64,000 nucleotides of DNA from Methylocystis sp. (GCA_020252485.1 JADCCX010000059.1:62001-126000), one strand, 5' to 3'; positions 51,426 to 60,142 are shown, counted from the stretch's first letter. The notes: generated from the sequence alone by a model not told the origin. A program made the numbers and translations.

Positions 51426-52340
51426 ATGTTGAAGACAAAGGCGAAGAAACCCGTGCTTGCCGGGGCCGAATCGTTCCCGCACCACTTCCAGGACATTCTT
51501 GTCTACCAGGACGAGTCGCAGGCTGCAGCCAACGCCCTGCGCTACGCGCAGGCGATTGTCGCGCCCAACGATGGCCATGTGGCGGGCCTGATGTTCGGCT
51601 TCATGTCGCCCTATCCCGCCTCCGTCTATATGGAGGCCTCGCCCGATCTCTGGGCCGCCGAGCAGCAGCGCGCCGTCCAGGAGGCCGATGCGGTGGAGCA
51701 GAAACTCAAGGCCAAGATCGCTGCCGCCGCGCCGGGGACCGAGCTTCGCCGCAAGGATGTTTTCGGGGCTGAGGTCGGCCGGGTTCTGGCGGTTCATGGC
51801 CGTTATGCCGACGCCATTATCCTCGGCTGGAGCCAGAAGGGCCGCCAGAAGGACCTGACGCGTGACGGAACGGCGCTGGAGCGGGATATCTTCGACAGCA
51901 TTCTCTTCGAATCCGGCCGTCCCGTCATCCTTGTCCCGGAGGCCTTCGCCGCAGTGGGCCCGCCTGGCCGCATTCTGGTGGCCTGGAGCCCGGAGCGGGA
52001 GGCGACGCGCGCGGTCCATGAGGCGCTTCCCCTGCTGCAGGGGGCTGAACTCGTCACCATCCTGGCCGTAGCCGAAGGGACGCGGATCCATGGCGAGGAG
52101 GATGCCGGCGCCGACATCGCCCGCCATCTCGCGCGCCATGGGGTCAAAACCGAGGTCAAGCATGTGCCTTCCAGCGGCCGCACGGCGCAGGCCGTGATCA
52201 AGGATGAAGCGCGCTATGCGGGAGCGGAGCTGATCGTGATGGGAGGCTACGGCCATTCGCGGCTCAGCCAATGGATCCTCGGCGGCGTCACGCGCGACAT
52301 GCTGGCGGATCTGACGGCCCCGGTCTTCATGTCGCATTAA
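51426..52340 (+). CDS. Universal stress protein with two Usp domains
   Basis: Protein of 304 residues with AGGAGG before the ATG at 51426. Two tandem Usp folds (about residues 20-165 and 175-304). The first ends with GVAILGW-like DAIILGWSQKGRQ, the second has the ATP-binding type ending MGGYGHSRLSQWILGGVTRDML. Such double Usp proteins are induced under low oxygen or stationary phase. Single gene between a kinase gene and a sugar epimerase. Confidence 0.9.
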   Translation: MLKTKAKKPVLAGAESFPHHFQDILVYQDESQAAANALRYAQAIVAPNDGHVAGLMFGFMSPYPASVYMEASPDLWAAEQQRAVQEADAVEQKLKAKIAAAAPGTELRRKDVFGAEVGRVLAVHGRYADAIILGWSQKGRQKDLTRDGTALERDIFDSILFESGRPVILVPEAFAAVGPPGRILVAWSPEREATRAVHEALPLLQGAELVTILAVAEGTRIHGEEDAGADIARHLARHGVKTEVKHVPSSGRTAQAVIKDEARYAGAELIVMGGYGHSRLSQWILGGVTRDMLADLTAPVFMSH

Positions 52341-52379
52341 GGGGGCAGGCTGAACCGGCGCGGCCGTCCCCGTCTGCCC

Positions 52380-53387
52380 TCAGCCTGCGGCGCCATAGTG
52401 ATTGCGGTACCAGGCGACGAAATCCCCGACGCCTTCCGCAACGGGCGTCGATGGCCGGTAGCCGGTGATCTTCTCGAGAAGGTCGCCCGAGGCGAAGGTC
52501 TGCGGAACGTCGCCTTTCTGCATGTCCATGAAGTTCTTCTTCACGGGAAGGCCGAGGCAGCGTTCGATCGCGTCGATGAAGGCCGTCAGCCTCACCGGCT
52601 TGCCTGCGCCGATGTTGACCACGCGGTAGGGCGCGACGACGGAAAGCGAATCATGATCGCCGATCGGCGACCCCATGACCGGCGGATGATCCGTGAGCCG
52701 CACCACTGCCTCCACGAGATCGTCGATATAGGTGAAATCGCGCTGCATATCGCCATGTCCGTAGACGTCGATCGGCTCGCCTGCGAGCGTCGCCTTGACG
52801 AATTTGAACAAGGCCATATCCGGCCGCCCCCAGGGGCCGTAAACCGTGAAGAACCGGAATGCCGTGGTCGGGATGCTCCAGAGATGCGCGTAGGAATGGG
52901 CCATGTCCTCGGTGGCCTTCTTCGTCGCCGCATAGAAGGTCAGCGGGTGGTCAGTGCGGTCGGTTTCCCTGAACGGCATCATGGTGTTGCCGCCATAGAC
53001 CGAGCTGGTTGAGGCCAGCAGGAAATGCCGGGGCTTCAGCAGGCGGGCGGCCTCCATGACGTTGAAGGTGCCCATGATATTCGAGTCGAGGTAGGTCCTC
53101 GGCGCATCGAGGCTGTAGCGGACTCCGGCCTGCGCAGCGAGGTGGATGATCACATCCGGCTGCGCGGCGGCCATCGTTTCCTGCAGCTTGCCGGCTTCTT
53201 CCAGCATGAAGGCGTGGTGCTGGTAGAGATTGGAGGCCTGCAGCAGGGCCACGCGGGCCTTTTTCAGCGCGACATCATAGTAGGTTGTCATACCGTCGAT
53301 GCCGGTCACGCCGTGACCTTCGGCCATCAGGCGCCTCGCCAGATGGAAGCCGATGAAGCCCGCGGTGCCGGTGATGACGAACTGCAT
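52380..53387 (-). CDS. NAD-dependent epimerase, UDP-glucuronate 4-epimerase type
   Basis: Extended short-chain dehydrogenase of 335 residues. Nucleotide motif TGTAGFIGFHLARRL at the N-terminus, active-site serine-rich STSSVYGG near residue 127 and YAATKKATED for the catalytic Y-x3-K. The sequence FTVYGPWGRPDMALFKFVKATLAGEPIDVYGHGDMQRDFTYIDD (in parts) is typical of UDP-glucuronate 4-epimerases (LspL/Cap1J), providing UDP-galacturonate for surface polysaccharide. Same strand as the upstream UDP-sugar dehydrogenase, separated by the mosaic repeat. Confidence 0.88.
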   Translation of the reverse strand: MQFVITGTAGFIGFHLARRLMAEGHGVTGIDGMTTYYDVALKKARVALLQASNLYQHHAFMLEEAGKLQETMAAAQPDVIIHLAAQAGVRYSLDAPRTYLDSNIMGTFNVMEAARLLKPRHFLLASTSSVYGGNTMMPFRETDRTDHPLTFYAATKKATEDMAHSYAHLWSIPTTAFRFFTVYGPWGRPDMALFKFVKATLAGEPIDVYGHGDMQRDFTYIDDLVEAVVRLTDHPPVMGSPIGDHDSLSVVAPYRVVNIGAGKPVRLTAFIDAIERCLGLPVKKNFMDMQKGDVPQTFASGDLLEKITGYRPSTPVAEGVGDFVAWYRNHYGAAG

Positions 53388-53461
53388 GCGTTATCTCGCT
53401 CTGGCGCGCCGCACTGCAACTATGAAGCCCGCCGGCTGTCAATGCCGGCGCCGTCGCCATG

Positions 53462-53686
53462 ACGGCCCTGAACCCGGGTTAACGATTGCCTCCACGAGCA
53501 CCCATCCCGCCCCCTTGCGGGGCAGGTGGCCCGGACCCCGGACTTGATCCGGGGGAAGGGCCGGGTGGGGGGCATTTTTTTCGATTTTTCCTCATGATCA
53601 CCCCTCCCCGGCGGCTTTCGCCGCCGACCCTCCCCGTCAAGGGGAGGGAGGGAGCCCGCAGGTTAAACCGGATTCATGAGCCCTGC
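53462..53686. repeat. Dispersed intergenic mosaic repeat, copy 2
   Basis: About 225 bp, matching 26256-26463 nearly base for base except for a central replacement: GAGCGTAGCGAG in copy 1 is replaced here by a longer piece containing the palindrome CCCCGGACTTGATCCGGGG (53535-53553). Ends are inverted repeats (CCCGGGTTAAC at the left, GTTAAACCGG at the right). It starts 13 bases after the stop codon of the UDP-sugar dehydrogenase gene, in the same orientation relative to transcription as copy 1. Confidence 0.88.
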
Positions 53687-53699
53687 CATCGCCCCGCCC

Positions 53700-55022
53700 T
53701 CAGGCCTTGATCACCCGCGTGCTGCCGGTGTTCCGCCGCGCCATGACGTTGCGCGTGTCGATCACCAGCTTCGCATGGGCGGCAATCAGCGCGTAATCCA
53801 CGTCATCATGGTCGGTTGCGATGACGATGGCGTCATAATCGGCGAGGCTTGAAGGCGTCAGCGCCACGGAGGCCCGGCCTTTCAGGGCGCCATGCTCGCG
53901 CGTCGGCGGGATGACGGCGACATAGGGATCGTGGAAATCCGCCGTGCCGCCGCGCTCCTCGATGATCTCGATGAGCTTGAGCGACGGGCTCTCGCGGATA
54001 TCGTCGACATTCTTCTTGTAGGCGATGCCAAGGAGCAGGATCCTCGCCTGGGTCAATGGCTTGCCGAGCTTTCGGTCGAGGTTCTCGATGAGCTTGCCCA
54101 CGACCAGATAGGGCATGCGGGTGTTGATCTCGCCGGCCAGCTCGATGAAGCGCGTCGCGATGTCGTATTCGCGGGCCTTCCAGGTCAGGTAGAAGGGGTC
54201 GATCGGCACGCAATGGCCGCCGAGCCCGGGGCCGGGATAGAAGGGCATGAACCCGAAAGGCTTCGTCTTGGCGGCCTCGATCACCTCCCAGATATCGACG
54301 CCCATCGCCTCGTAAATGACCTTCAGCTCATTGACGAGCGCGATATTCACCGCCCGGAAGATGTTTTCGGTCAGTTTCACCGCTTCCGCCGTCTCCGGCG
54401 ACGAGACCGGCACCGTCACCTCGACGATCCGGCGATAGAGCGCATTAGCAAGCGCCGAGGCGAGCACGCCGTCGCCGCCGACAACCTTGGGAATGGTGCG
54501 GGTCGAGTGCTCCGTGTTGCCGGGGTCCTCGCGCTCGGGCGAATAGGCCAGGAAGAAGTCCCTGCCGCTCAGGAGCCCGCCGGCTTCGAGGATAGGTTTC
54601 ATCACATCCCGGGTGGTGCCGGGATAGGTCGTCGATTCCAGCACGACCAGCTGGCCGGGCCGCAGGCGCCGGGCGATGGCCCGCGTCGTCTCAATGACAT
54701 AGGAGAGGTCGGGTTCGCGCTGCTTCGAGAGCGGCGTCGGCACGGCGATCAGCAGCGCGTCGGGTTCAGCCAGGCGGTCGAAATCGGCCGTCGCCTCGAA
54801 ACGGCCGGTCGCGATCGCCTCGCTTATATCATCGGTGGGGATGTGCTTGATGGCGCTTTTGCCGGCATTCAGGCTCGCGACCCGGTCCTTGTCGATGTCG
54901 AAGCCGGTCACCGCCAGCCCGCCGCGGAGGGCGGAGAGCGCCAGCGGAATGCCGACATAGCCAAGCCCGACGATCCCGACCCGGATGCTCCCGCTGCTGA
55001 AACGGTCAAGGAGGTCGGTCAC
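53700..55022 (-). CDS. Nucleotide-sugar dehydrogenase (UDP-N-acetylglucosamine 6-dehydrogenase, WbpA type)
   Basis: Enzyme of 440 residues from GTG 55022; an in-frame ATG at 55076 would add 18 residues of poor quality. N-terminal NAD motif VGIVGLGYVGIPLAL, central VLESTTYPGTT and YSPEREDPGN, and the catalytic cysteine in GPGLGGHCVPIDPFYL. The GGHCVPIDPFYLTWKA stretch is closest to the WbpA group (UDP-GlcNAc to UDP-GlcNAcA), rather than UDP-glucose dehydrogenase. It likely supplies a uronic acid for surface polysaccharide with the downstream epimerase. Confidence 0.87.
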   Translation of the reverse strand: MTDLLDRFSSGSIRVGIVGLGYVGIPLALSALRGGLAVTGFDIDKDRVASLNAGKSAIKHIPTDDISEAIATGRFEATADFDRLAEPDALLIAVPTPLSKQREPDLSYVIETTRAIARRLRPGQLVVLESTTYPGTTRDVMKPILEAGGLLSGRDFFLAYSPEREDPGNTEHSTRTIPKVVGGDGVLASALANALYRRIVEVTVPVSSPETAEAVKLTENIFRAVNIALVNELKVIYEAMGVDIWEVIEAAKTKPFGFMPFYPGPGLGGHCVPIDPFYLTWKAREYDIATRFIELAGEINTRMPYLVVGKLIENLDRKLGKPLTQARILLLGIAYKKNVDDIRESPSLKLIEIIEERGGTADFHDPYVAVIPPTREHGALKGRASVALTPSSLADYDAIVIATDHDDVDYALIAAHAKLVIDTRNVMARRNTGSTRVIKA

Positions 55023-55263
55023 GGGGCTGTGCTTTCGGCGATGGGCGGCGGATGGCTCAGCCCGGCAGGCGGGCATTTACCTGTCGCGCGATGCATCGGT
55101 CAATCATTGCCGGTCGGCCGGCAGGAGGACGCTGCCCCGCGGCACGCTTGAGCGAATGGCACTTGCACAGACGGGTTCCATAAGGCAAAAATCCACACGT
55201 CATCTTTCGGATGTTTTATAGGTTATGTATTCAGGACGCACAGGGCAGCCTTGGAGCCAGACA

Positions 55264-55449
55264 ATGACGCATGCTCAGCGAAACCAGAAGATTCTCAACG
55301 CCATCAAGGATGAAACGAAGCGTGGCCTTGTTTCCAAGAAGGCTGCCCGCGACACGTTGATAAAGGAAGGCATTTATACAACCAGTGGTAAGCTGCGAAA
55401 GGAATTTGGAGGGGGCAAGACTCCCAAGAAGGCGTTCGCTGTCGCTTGA
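55264..55449 (+). CDS. Small basic protein, possible antitoxin partner
   Basis: Protein of 61 residues with GGAG seven bases before the ATG at 55264. It is basic and helical (NQKILNAIKDETKRGLVSKKAARDTLIKEGIY) and ends in TTSGKLRKEFGGGKTPKKAF. No DNA-binding domain is recognised, but similar short proteins precede genes for the larger partner. The stop overlaps the next start as TTGA. A role as antitoxin or chaperone for the downstream protein is inference from the gene pair. Confidence 0.65.
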   Translation: MTHAQRNQKILNAIKDETKRGLVSKKAARDTLIKEGIYTTSGKLRKEFGGGKTPKKAFAVA

Positions 55450-56051
55450 GCCGGCTCGCGACGTCTTTCGTGCTCGGATACCACGGTTGTGATCGATCAA
55501 TCGCGCGCAAAGCGGTGAATGACGGGTCTGGAATTCTTCACAGCGAGCGGGACTACGACTGGCTCGGACCCGGTGCGTATTTTTGGGAATCCGATCCGGT
55601 TCGCGCCCTGGAATGGGCCAGGTGGAAATCTGATCGCGGGGAATACAAGGAACCGACCGTTGTCGGTGCGGTCATAGACTTGGGTAATTGCCTCGATCTC
55701 GTTTCACGTGAGGATATTGAGCTTTTTCGCGCCGCCCACGCGTCCTTCAAAAAGCTTCAGAGCCTGTCTGGCTTGCCAATGCCAAAGAACCGAAGCCCGA
55801 AAGGCGCGCGCGGGCCAGACAAGCTTCTCAGATTCCTTGACTGCGCCGTATTTCGCCACCTGCACCAGATCATGGAGGAACTCCACAACGCGGATGGCAG
55901 CATTGAACCATTTGACGCTGTCAGAGGCATGTTCGTCGAGGGTCAGCGGGCGTTTCCCGGTAGTGGCATCCACCGGAAAAGCCACGTTCAGATCGCCGTT
56001 CGCAATGCCCGTTGCATCAAGGGTGTGTTCTACCCACCAGATTCAAACTGA
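55446..56051 (+). CDS. Putative ADP-ribosyltransferase-fold protein (toxin-like)
   Basis: Protein of 201 residues starting with TTG at 55446, overlapping the small gene before it. The N-terminus FVLGYHGCD (H13-G14), then DYDWLGPGAYFWESD (Y45-F46-W47-E48) and RALEWA, followed by a C-terminal HVQIAVRN (Q182), resembles the H-Y-[E/D/Q] layout of ADP-ribosyltransferases of the DUF3990-like group. The middle is helical. With the small overlapping partner and a location next to repABC, a toxin-antitoxin or defence role is plausible but unproven. Confidence 0.65.
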   Translation: MSRLATSFVLGYHGCDRSIARKAVNDGSGILHSERDYDWLGPGAYFWESDPVRALEWARWKSDRGEYKEPTVVGAVIDLGNCLDLVSREDIELFRAAHASFKKLQSLSGLPMPKNRSPKGARGPDKLLRFLDCAVFRHLHQIMEELHNADGSIEPFDAVRGMFVEGQRAFPGSGIHRKSHVQIAVRNARCIKGVFYPPDSN

Positions 56052-56159
56052 CCCATGATCCCGCGGCCTTCGGCGGCGGAGCATGACGCTTGATGCGCGA
56101 AGATTCGCGGAAGGGCGTCGGCATTTCAGGGCTGCGGATGGCAGGGCCCTGCCCTCTTG

Positions 56160-56175
56160 GTTAATTTGCGTTAAC
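56160..56175. promoter_or_regulatory. parS-like/operator palindrome upstream of repA
   Basis: GTTAATTTGCGTTAAC fits the outer bases of repABC parS sites (GTT-N10-AAC), though the central GC is shifted by one. It forms an 8-bp inverted repeat TTGGTTAA/TTAACCAA (56157-56178). Located 94 bases before the repA start, it is either a centromere site or a RepA operator. Confidence 0.55.
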
Positions 56176-56216
56176 CAAAAACTCCTTGACGCGACTCGGA
56201 AGCTGCGGCTTGCTGA

Positions 56217-56253
56217 TTACGCTTTTAGGCGTCTCACAGCCGAAAAAGCGTAA
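56217..56253. promoter_or_regulatory. Inverted repeat in the repA leader
   Basis: Perfect 10-bp arms TTACGCTTTT (56217-56226) and AAAAGCGTAA (56244-56253), 17 bases apart, just before the repA ribosome binding site. Likely operator for autoregulation of repABC by RepA. Confidence 0.55.
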
Positions 56254-56268
56254 CAGACGGAGACAAGC

Positions 56269-57501
56269 GTGGCCGCAGGCCTCTCCAGACAGGAGCCTCT
56301 CTCAACCGCGATGGCGGCGGATGAGCAGATCGCCGCCGATGCGGCGGCGCTGTCGGCCGAGTTGCAGCGGCTGCGCGCGCGGCTTTTTCCGCCGAGTTCC
56401 TCGAAGAAGCTCAGGCGTTTCACGTCGGGCGAGGCGGCGCGGCTGATCGGCGTGTCGGACAGCTATCTGCGGCAACTCTCGCTCGACGGATCGGGGCCCC
56501 AGCCGGAGACGGGCGCTGGCGGGCGAAGGCTCTACACATTGGATGAGATCAATGCGCTGCGCGCCTTTCTGACGGCGGCTCCCGGCGCGCGGGGGCGGCG
56601 CTATCTGCCCAGGCGGCTGCCGGGAGAGCACACGCAGGTCATCGCTGTAACCAATTTCAAGGGCGGCTCGGGAAAGACGACGACGGCTGCGCATCTCGCT
56701 CAGGGTCTCGCTCTCAAGGGCTACCGGACGCTGGTGGTCGATCTCGATCCGCAAGCCTCGCTCTCGGCTCTCTTCGGCATCATGCCGGAGTTCGATGTGG
56801 CCGATAACGAAACGCTTTACGCCGCGATCCGTTACGACGGCCTCCGCCGGCCGACGGAAGCGATCGTCCGGCCGACCTATTTTCCGGGCCTTGATCTCAT
56901 TCCGGCCAATCTCGAATTGCACGAATTCGAACATACAACGCCCAAGATGCTGGCCTCGCGCCGGCCAGGCGATCCGCAAGGCGCAATGTTCTTCGCCCGG
57001 GTTCGCGAGGCGCTGGCCGAGATCGCCGACCGCTACGATGTCATCGTCATCGATTGCCCGCCGCAGCTTGGCTTTCTCACGCTGGGAGCCCTTTGCGCGG
57101 CCTCGGGCCTGCTGGTCACGGTGCATCCGCAGATGCTGGATGTCGCCTCGATGAGCCAGTTCCTGTTCATGACCTCTGACCTCCTCTCGGTGGTGCGCGA
57201 ATCCGGAGGGCGGCTGACCTATGATTTCCAGGCCTATCTCGTGACGCGGCACGAGCCCAACGACGGGCCGCAGGCGCAGATCGTCGGCTTCCTGCGCAAT
57301 CTCTTCGGGCCGCGCGTGCTCACCAACGCGATGCTGAAATCGACCGCCATCGCCGATGCCGGTTTGACCAAGCAGACGCTTTATGAAGTCTCGCGCGAGG
57401 CCTTCACACGCGCCACCTACGACCGCGCGATCGAATCCCTCGATGCCGTGAACGGCGAAATCGAGGGCTTGATGCTCAAGGCTTGGGGCAGGCCGTCATG
57501 A
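56269..57501 (+). CDS. repA: RepA, ParA-family partitioning ATPase of repABC
   Basis: Partition ATPase of 410 residues starting with GTG at 56269 (GGAG seven bases upstream). N-terminal helix-turn-helix region (FTSGEAARLIGVSDSYLRQLSLDG) is typical of RepA of repABC plasmids. The deviant Walker A is K131-G-G-S-G-K136-T-T, followed by VVDLDPQASLS and VIVIDCPPQLGFLTLGAL. It drives segregation with RepB and represses the operon. ATGA overlap with repB. Confidence 0.95.
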   Translation: MAAGLSRQEPLSTAMAADEQIAADAAALSAELQRLRARLFPPSSSKKLRRFTSGEAARLIGVSDSYLRQLSLDGSGPQPETGAGGRRLYTLDEINALRAFLTAAPGARGRRYLPRRLPGEHTQVIAVTNFKGGSGKTTTAAHLAQGLALKGYRTLVVDLDPQASLSALFGIMPEFDVADNETLYAAIRYDGLRRPTEAIVRPTYFPGLDLIPANLELHEFEHTTPKMLASRRPGDPQGAMFFARVREALAEIADRYDVIVIDCPPQLGFLTLGALCAASGLLVTVHPQMLDVASMSQFLFMTSDLLSVVRESGGRLTYDFQAYLVTRHEPNDGPQAQIVGFLRNLFGPRVLTNAMLKSTAIADAGLTKQTLYEVSREAFTRATYDRAIESLDAVNGEIEGLMLKAWGRPS

Positions 57502-58616
57502 CGCGCCGCCGCGACCATCTGAAGGCTTTGTTCGCCGGCGGGGAAGCCCCCTCCCCTGCCGCTCCCGAGGCCAAGAACCTGCCGGGCCGGCTGGGCATTG
57601 TGCCAGCGCATATGCTCGGGCAGCCGGAAGGCCAGGGGACTGGCCCGGTTCAACCTCCCCGGGCCGCCTCCAGTGCGCTGAAAGCCATGGGGCTGGAACT
57701 CGACGGCCTGCGCGAGACGGCGGCCGAGGCCGAAGCATTGCGGGCGCAACTGCAGGCTGGCGAGGCAGTCGTCATGGTCAATCCCGCGCTGGTCGACAGC
57801 GCCTTCTTCCGTGACAGGATGGAGAGCGATCCGGCGGATGATGAGGCTTTGCGCCGCTCCATCGCCGAGAGCGGCCAGCAGGTGCCGATCCTGCTCAGGC
57901 CGAAGCCGGGCAGCCCGGGCCGCTACGAGGCGGTCTATGGCCACCGCAGGCTTGCGGCGGTCAAGGCTCTCGGCCGCGAGGTTCGGGCGATCATCCGCGC
58001 CATCGATGACGATGGCCTCGTCATCGCCCAGGGACAGGAGAACAACGCCCGGCGCGATCTCTCTTTCATCGAGCGCGCCCGTTATGCCGCCGGGCTGGAA
58101 AGCCGGGGCTTCTCGCGGGCGACCGTTATGGCGGCGCTCGGCGTGCACCCTGCCGACATGACGCGCTATATCAGCGTGACCGAAGCGGTGGATGGACGCC
58201 TGATCGAGCGGATCGGCCCTGCGCCGGCCATGGGCCGCAGCCGCTGGCTGCGGCTGGGCGAAGCGCTCGCTGCTTTTGGGAAAGGCCGCCAGCTGCCGCC
58301 CGCCGTCGAGATCCTGCTGGAGTCGGAAGCTTTCCAGCGGCTGGGCAGCAATGAGCGTTTCAACGCCGTGCTCGGCGCGCTGAATGAGGCCGCCCGCAAT
58401 CCCGCCCCTGCCGGCCTCCCCTCCCCTGCTTCGCCTTCTCCTGCACGGCCACGCCAGCTTGGCCCGCTCACCCTGTCCCGGGCCGGCCGCGGCAACCAGG
58501 CGAGCCTGAAGCTCGCCGGTTCGGGAGCGGGGGATTTCGCCGATTATCTGGATTCGCGTCTGGACGAGCTCTACGCGGCGCATGCCGCCGCAAGCCGTTC
58601 GGCTGCGAAGGACTGA
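57498..58616 (+). CDS. repB: RepB, ParB-family partitioning protein
   Basis: Centromere-binding protein of 372 residues starting at 57498 in an ATGA overlap with repA. The N-terminal part opens with MTRRRDHLKALFAG, the RepA-contact segment of RepB. The ParB/Srx-type domain (residues about 95-200) includes PILLRPKPGSPGRYEAVYGHRRLAAVKALG and the signature ENNARRDLSFIERARYA. It should bind the parS-like palindromes near 56160 and 60143. Confidence 0.95.
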   Translation: MTRRRDHLKALFAGGEAPSPAAPEAKNLPGRLGIVPAHMLGQPEGQGTGPVQPPRAASSALKAMGLELDGLRETAAEAEALRAQLQAGEAVVMVNPALVDSAFFRDRMESDPADDEALRRSIAESGQQVPILLRPKPGSPGRYEAVYGHRRLAAVKALGREVRAIIRAIDDDGLVIAQGQENNARRDLSFIERARYAAGLESRGFSRATVMAALGVHPADMTRYISVTEAVDGRLIERIGPAPAMGRSRWLRLGEALAAFGKGRQLPPAVEILLESEAFQRLGSNERFNAVLGALNEAARNPAPAGLPSPASPSPARPRQLGPLTLSRAGRGNQASLKLAGSGAGDFADYLDSRLDELYAAHAAASRSAAKD

Positions 58617-58646
58617 CCCCGCAACCCAAGAGGAGAACGACCCCGC

Positions 58647-58701
58647 AAAAGCGAAAGGCCCCCGAACGTCTCCGCCGGAAGCCCTTCTGTCGTCTAAGCA
58701 C
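58647..58701 (-). ncRNA. Counter-transcribed antisense RNA (incompatibility RNA) of repABC
   Basis: In the 177-base repB-repC gap a minus-strand promoter is visible: -35 TTGACA (58735-58730), 16-17 bases to an ATTCTA-like -10 (58713-58708). The RNA would end at a stem GGCTTCCG/CGGGGGCC (two G-U pairs) followed by TTTCGCTTTT (around 58656-58647). Position and layout match the ctRNA (incA-alpha type) that limits RepC synthesis in repABC replicons. Ends are approximate. Confidence 0.8.
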
Positions 58702-58793
58702 CGCCAGTAGAATCACTTCCGCATAACCCTGTCAAGAGTCTCGGCGCTGTTCGGCGCAAGCCCTTCTTTTTGCCTCGTCGCAAGAGGCGCATC

Positions 58794-60134
58794 ATGCATC
58801 CATCAACCCTACCGGCGACGCCTTTCGGGCGGCGGGCGGCGTCGCTTGGCCAGATTGCAAGCCAGGTTCTGGCGCGCGAAGCCGTAGCGGCGGCTCAATC
58901 GGGCGCGCTGTCCAACCAGCCGTCAGCCGTCCACAAATGGCAATTGTTCCGTCTGCTGACCGAAATTCGGCCGCGTCTTGGCCTCTCGGACCGCAGTCTC
59001 GGAGTCCTGAACGCGCTGCTGACCTTTCATCCCGAGACGGCGCTGTCGCTCGTTTCGGCCGGAGAAGAGCCCGGCAGCGAGCCGCGGGGCCTCATCGTCT
59101 TCCCGTCGAACCGGGCGCTCGCCGGGCGCGCCAACGGCATGGACGACCGCACGCTCCGCCGCCATCTCGCTGCGCTTGCCGAGGCCGGGCTGATCATCCG
59201 CCGCGACAGCCCCAACGGCAAGCGCTACGCCCGCCGCGCGGGCGAAGATACGCCGGCGCAATCCTTCGGCTTCGATTTGACGCCGCTGGTCGCCCGCGCC
59301 GCCGAATTCGAGCTGATGGCCGAGGAGCTGCGCCGGGAAGCGCGCCGTACGCGGATGCTGCGGGAGAAGATCAGCCTGCACCGCCGCGACGCGGCCAAGC
59401 TGATCGCGCTGGGGCTGGATGAAGGCCTCGCCGGCGACTGGAGCGGACTGAGGCTGCGCTTTATGAGCCTCGCCAGGCCCTTGCGCAGCGGCTTACCACC
59501 AGATGCTCTGGAAGCGCTGGAGCGCGGCCTCGCCAGTCTTTCCTCCGAGGCCGCATCCTTGCTGGCGGCTGCCATTTCGATTCATAAAAAGACCGGCAAT
59601 GACGGCCATTCTGACCGTCACCAATCTAATTCAAATGCCAAATTCTCACATGATCTTGAACCCGCATCCAAGGAAGCTGGGGGAACGCCCCCATCCAATC
59701 TCGAAACGAAACCGCATGTCTTTAGCCTGGGCATGGTGACGGAGGCCTGTCCTGATATCGCGGCCTATCACTCCGATCCGGACGGCATCCGCAGCTGGTC
59801 CGATTTCATTGCCGCGGCCCGCACCATCAGGCCGATGCTGGGCATCAGCCCCAGCGCCTGGGATGAGGCGGTAACGGTACTTGGCGAGGCGAATGCCGCT
59901 GTGACGGTCGCCGCGCTGCTGCAACGGTCGGAATTTTCGTCCGAGGCGCGCAGCAGCGTCACTGCGGAGGGAAAAACGGCGATCACGGTCAATGGATCGC
60001 CCGCGATCCGCTCGCCGGGCGGCTATCTGCGCGTTTTGACCGAAAAGGCCGGGGAGGGCGGTTTCGCGCTCGGCCCGTTGCTGATGGCCCTGATCGGCCA
60101 GCGATTGAAGGCGAAGCGGGCGACAGCGCCATGA
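58794..60134 (+). CDS. repC: RepC, replication initiator of repABC
   Basis: Initiator of 446 residues from ATG 58794 (AGAGG seven bases upstream); an upstream TTG at 58770 is in frame but lies in the leader. Family motifs include QSGALSNQPSAVHKWQLFRLLTEIRPRLGLSDRSLGVLNALLTFHP (in parts, residues about 35-85) and FPSNRALAGRANGMDDRTLRRHLAALAEAGLI, a winged-helix DNA-binding region. An AT-rich stretch inside the gene (about 59570-59720) is the usual place of the origin. Confidence 0.96.
   Translation: MHPSTLPATPFGRRAASLGQIASQVLAREAVAAAQSGALSNQPSAVHKWQLFRLLTEIRPRLGLSDRSLGVLNALLTFHPETALSLVSAGEEPGSEPRGLIVFPSNRALAGRANGMDDRTLRRHLAALAEAGLIIRRDSPNGKRYARRAGEDTPAQSFGFDLTPLVARAAEFELMAEELRREARRTRMLREKISLHRRDAAKLIALGLDEGLAGDWSGLRLRFMSLARPLRSGLPPDALEALERGLASLSSEAASLLAAAISIHKKTGNDGHSDRHQSNSNAKFSHDLEPASKEAGGTPPSNLETKPHVFSLGMVTEACPDIAAYHSDPDGIRSWSDFIAAARTIRPMLGISPSAWDEAVTVLGEANAAVTVAALLQRSEFSSEARSSVTAEGKTAITVNGSPAIRSPGGYLRVLTEKAGEGGFALGPLLMALIGQRLKAKRATAP
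59570..59720. other. Probable origin of replication (AT-rich region in repC)
   Basis: Clearly lower GC content than the surrounding gene, with runs such as TTCATAAAAAGACC and CAATCTAATTCAAATGCCAAATT. In repABC plasmids oriV lies within repC at this kind of AT-rich segment. Limits are approximate. Confidence 0.6.
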
Positions 60135-60142
60135 TATCCGTT

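Noticed and set aside
53700-55076. Longer form of the nucleotide-sugar dehydrogenase from ATG 55076
   Set aside because: The extra 18 residues (Ala, Arg and His rich) precede the conserved start region; GTG 55022 gives the usual family length, although the choice is not certain.
56140-56153. Perfect palindrome GGCAGGGCCCTGCC upstream of repA
   Set aside because: It may be an operator, but GC-rich palindromes of this length occur by chance here and it does not fit the parS pattern.
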